A stretch of 7,716 nt of DNA from UBA685 sp049889495 (GTDB lineage: Bacteria > Pseudomonadota > Alphaproteobacteria > Puniceispirillales > Puniceispirillaceae), in NCBI GenBank assembly GCA_049889495.1, contig JBMHDH010000070.1, forward strand, positions 1 to 7,716, in the 5' to 3' direction. A program made the position numbers and the translations under genes. This document shows, one piece after another, positions 7,571 to 7,716 of the stretch (positions are counted from its first letter, which is position 1; each line of letters begins with the position of its first letter). The notes under the pieces were generated by a model. That model was given only the letters and a program-made list of their open reading frames with translations. It ran no database searches and was not told where the DNA came from.

Positions 7571-7598
7571 GACCACAATTCACACATGAGGGTGGTGG

Positions 7599-7622
7599 TT
7601 ATCTGGCATACAAATCAGATAA
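7599..7622 (+). repeat. 7-bp inverted repeat (hairpin) in the rpsB leader
   Basis: TTATCTG (7599-7605) and CAGATAA (7616-7622) are perfect complements. A G-U pair is possible on each side (7598 with 7623, 7606 with 7615), giving up to 9 pairs around an 8-nt loop. It lies midway between the dnaE stop and the ATG at 7712. The role is unknown. Confidence 0.4.
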
Positions 7623-7640
7623 TGGCCGTCCGGTGAAAGC

Positions 7641-7669
7641 CAAATGGTGAAATCATCATTTGTTTTTTT
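7641..7669 (+). terminator. Intrinsic terminator or attenuator between dnaE and rpsB
   Basis: CAAATGGTG (7641-7649) pairs with CATCATTTG (7654-7662) to give nine pairs (one G-U) around a 4-nt AAAT loop. Seven T residues (7663-7669) follow directly. This is the geometry of a Rho-independent terminator, though the stem is A/U-rich and weak. It lies about 120 nt after the dnaE stop and only 42 nt before the next ATG. It could end the proS-lolC-lolD-dnaE transcript or, if the rpsB promoter is upstream of it, act as a transcription attenuator in the rpsB leader. Confidence 0.5.
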
Positions 7670-7699
7670 ACGCCCCTCATGGAGGTTTAACCGGATAAC

Positions 7700-7703
7700 G
7701 GAG
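7700..7703 (+). promoter_or_regulatory. Ribosome-binding site for the gene starting at 7712
   Basis: GGAG at 7700-7703 lies 8 nt before the ATG at 7712, which is near-ideal spacing and the clearest Shine-Dalgarno in the window. A second purine run, GGAGG at 7681-7685, is too far away (26 nt) to serve this ATG and has no start codon of its own nearby. Confidence 0.6.
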
Positions 7704-7711
7704 ATTTTATT

Positions 7712-7716
7712 ATGGC
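7712..7716 (+). CDS. rpsB: First five bases of the downstream gene, probably ribosomal protein S2
   Basis: Only ATGGC is inside the window, encoding Met and the first two bases of an Ala (or other GCN) codon. A strong ribosome-binding site precedes it. In many alphaproteobacteria dnaE is followed by rpsB, tsf, pyrH and frr, and S2 proteins commonly begin Met-Ala. The identity therefore rests on gene order and start context, not on protein sequence. Confidence 0.35.

Larger units (their letters stand above)
7586..7680 (+). ncRNA. Candidate structured 5' leader (possible S2 autoregulatory region) before rpsB
   Basis: ATGAGGG (7586-7592) is perfectly complementary to CCCTCAT (7674-7680), closing a domain that ends 19 nt before the ribosome-binding GGAG. 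Inside it are two hairpins: TTATCTG/CAGATAA (7599-7605 with 7616-7622, extendable by G-U pairs) and CAAATGGTG/CATCATTTG (7641-7649 with 7654-7662, one G-U pair). CCTC within the closing strand (7675-7678) could instead pair locally with GAGG (7682-7685), so alternative folds exist. Leaders of rpsB are known to bind S2 for feedback control in gammaproteobacteria. That this one does so is inference from position and pairing only. Confidence 0.35.

Noticed and set aside
7586..7636. 16-codon mini-ORF (MRVVVIWHTNQIMAVR) ending 4 nt before the terminator-shaped hairpin, like an attenuator leader peptide
   Set aside because: No ribosome-binding site precedes it, and its codons show no enrichment that would sense an amino acid. 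The position is suggestive but unsupported.
7372..7650. 92-codon + strand reading frame starting inside dnaE and running through the leader (ends with a plausible-looking GGGYLAYKSDNGRPVKAKW)
   Set aside because: Its first half is only an alternative frame of dnaE, and the part outside dnaE has no ATG, GTG or TTG that would give a gene of useful size.
7615..7680. Minus-strand 21-codon ORF within the rpsB leader
   Set aside because: It is very short, has no ribosome-binding site and has no recognisable product. The same bases are better explained by leader RNA pairing.

Overview
This window looks like an ordinary chromosomal stretch of an alphaproteobacterium. Three things suggest this: the order proS, lolC/E, lolD, dnaE and then probably rpsB; a short bacterial ProS without the large editing insert; and a single LolC/E-type permease beside LolD. 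Base composition is moderate and leans to A/T for an alphaproteobacterium, with many gat, aaa, ttg and gat-tat-type codons. That would suit a marine lineage of the SAR116 kind, but the placement is a guess. All genes are on the + strand.

Layout. Bases 1-600 are the 3' part of a gene for a 3-hydroxyisobutyryl-CoA hydrolase-type enzyme (valine catabolism), cut by the window edge. Bases 601-805 are non-coding. They hold a weak hairpin after the hydrolase gene, an AT-rich dyad just upstream of an extended -10 promoter candidate, and a perfect 8-bp inverted repeat close to the proS start. Bases 806-7520 are a tight four-gene run: proS (prolyl-tRNA synthetase), lolC/E (lipoprotein-release permease), lolD (its ATPase) and dnaE (replicative polymerase alpha subunit). 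The gaps are 25 nt, then an 8-nt overlap, then a 1- or 4-nt overlap, so the last three genes are almost certainly translationally coupled. Bases 7521-7711 are a structured non-coding leader in front of an ATG at 7712 that is probably the start of rpsB (ribosomal protein S2).

How the genes work together. LolC/E and LolD form the inner-membrane machine that passes outer-membrane lipoproteins to LolA. ProS and DnaE are unrelated housekeeping enzymes that share the transcript by conserved gene order. I see no mobile element, CRISPR array, tRNA or rRNA gene, or defence system. The least explained part is the 190-nt dnaE-rpsB interval. It can form a 9-bp hairpin followed by seven T residues, a second hairpin, and two long-range pairings near the ribosome-binding site. 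This is a candidate S2 autoregulatory or attenuator leader, unproven here. I did not find an exciting new system, and the core genes are conventional.
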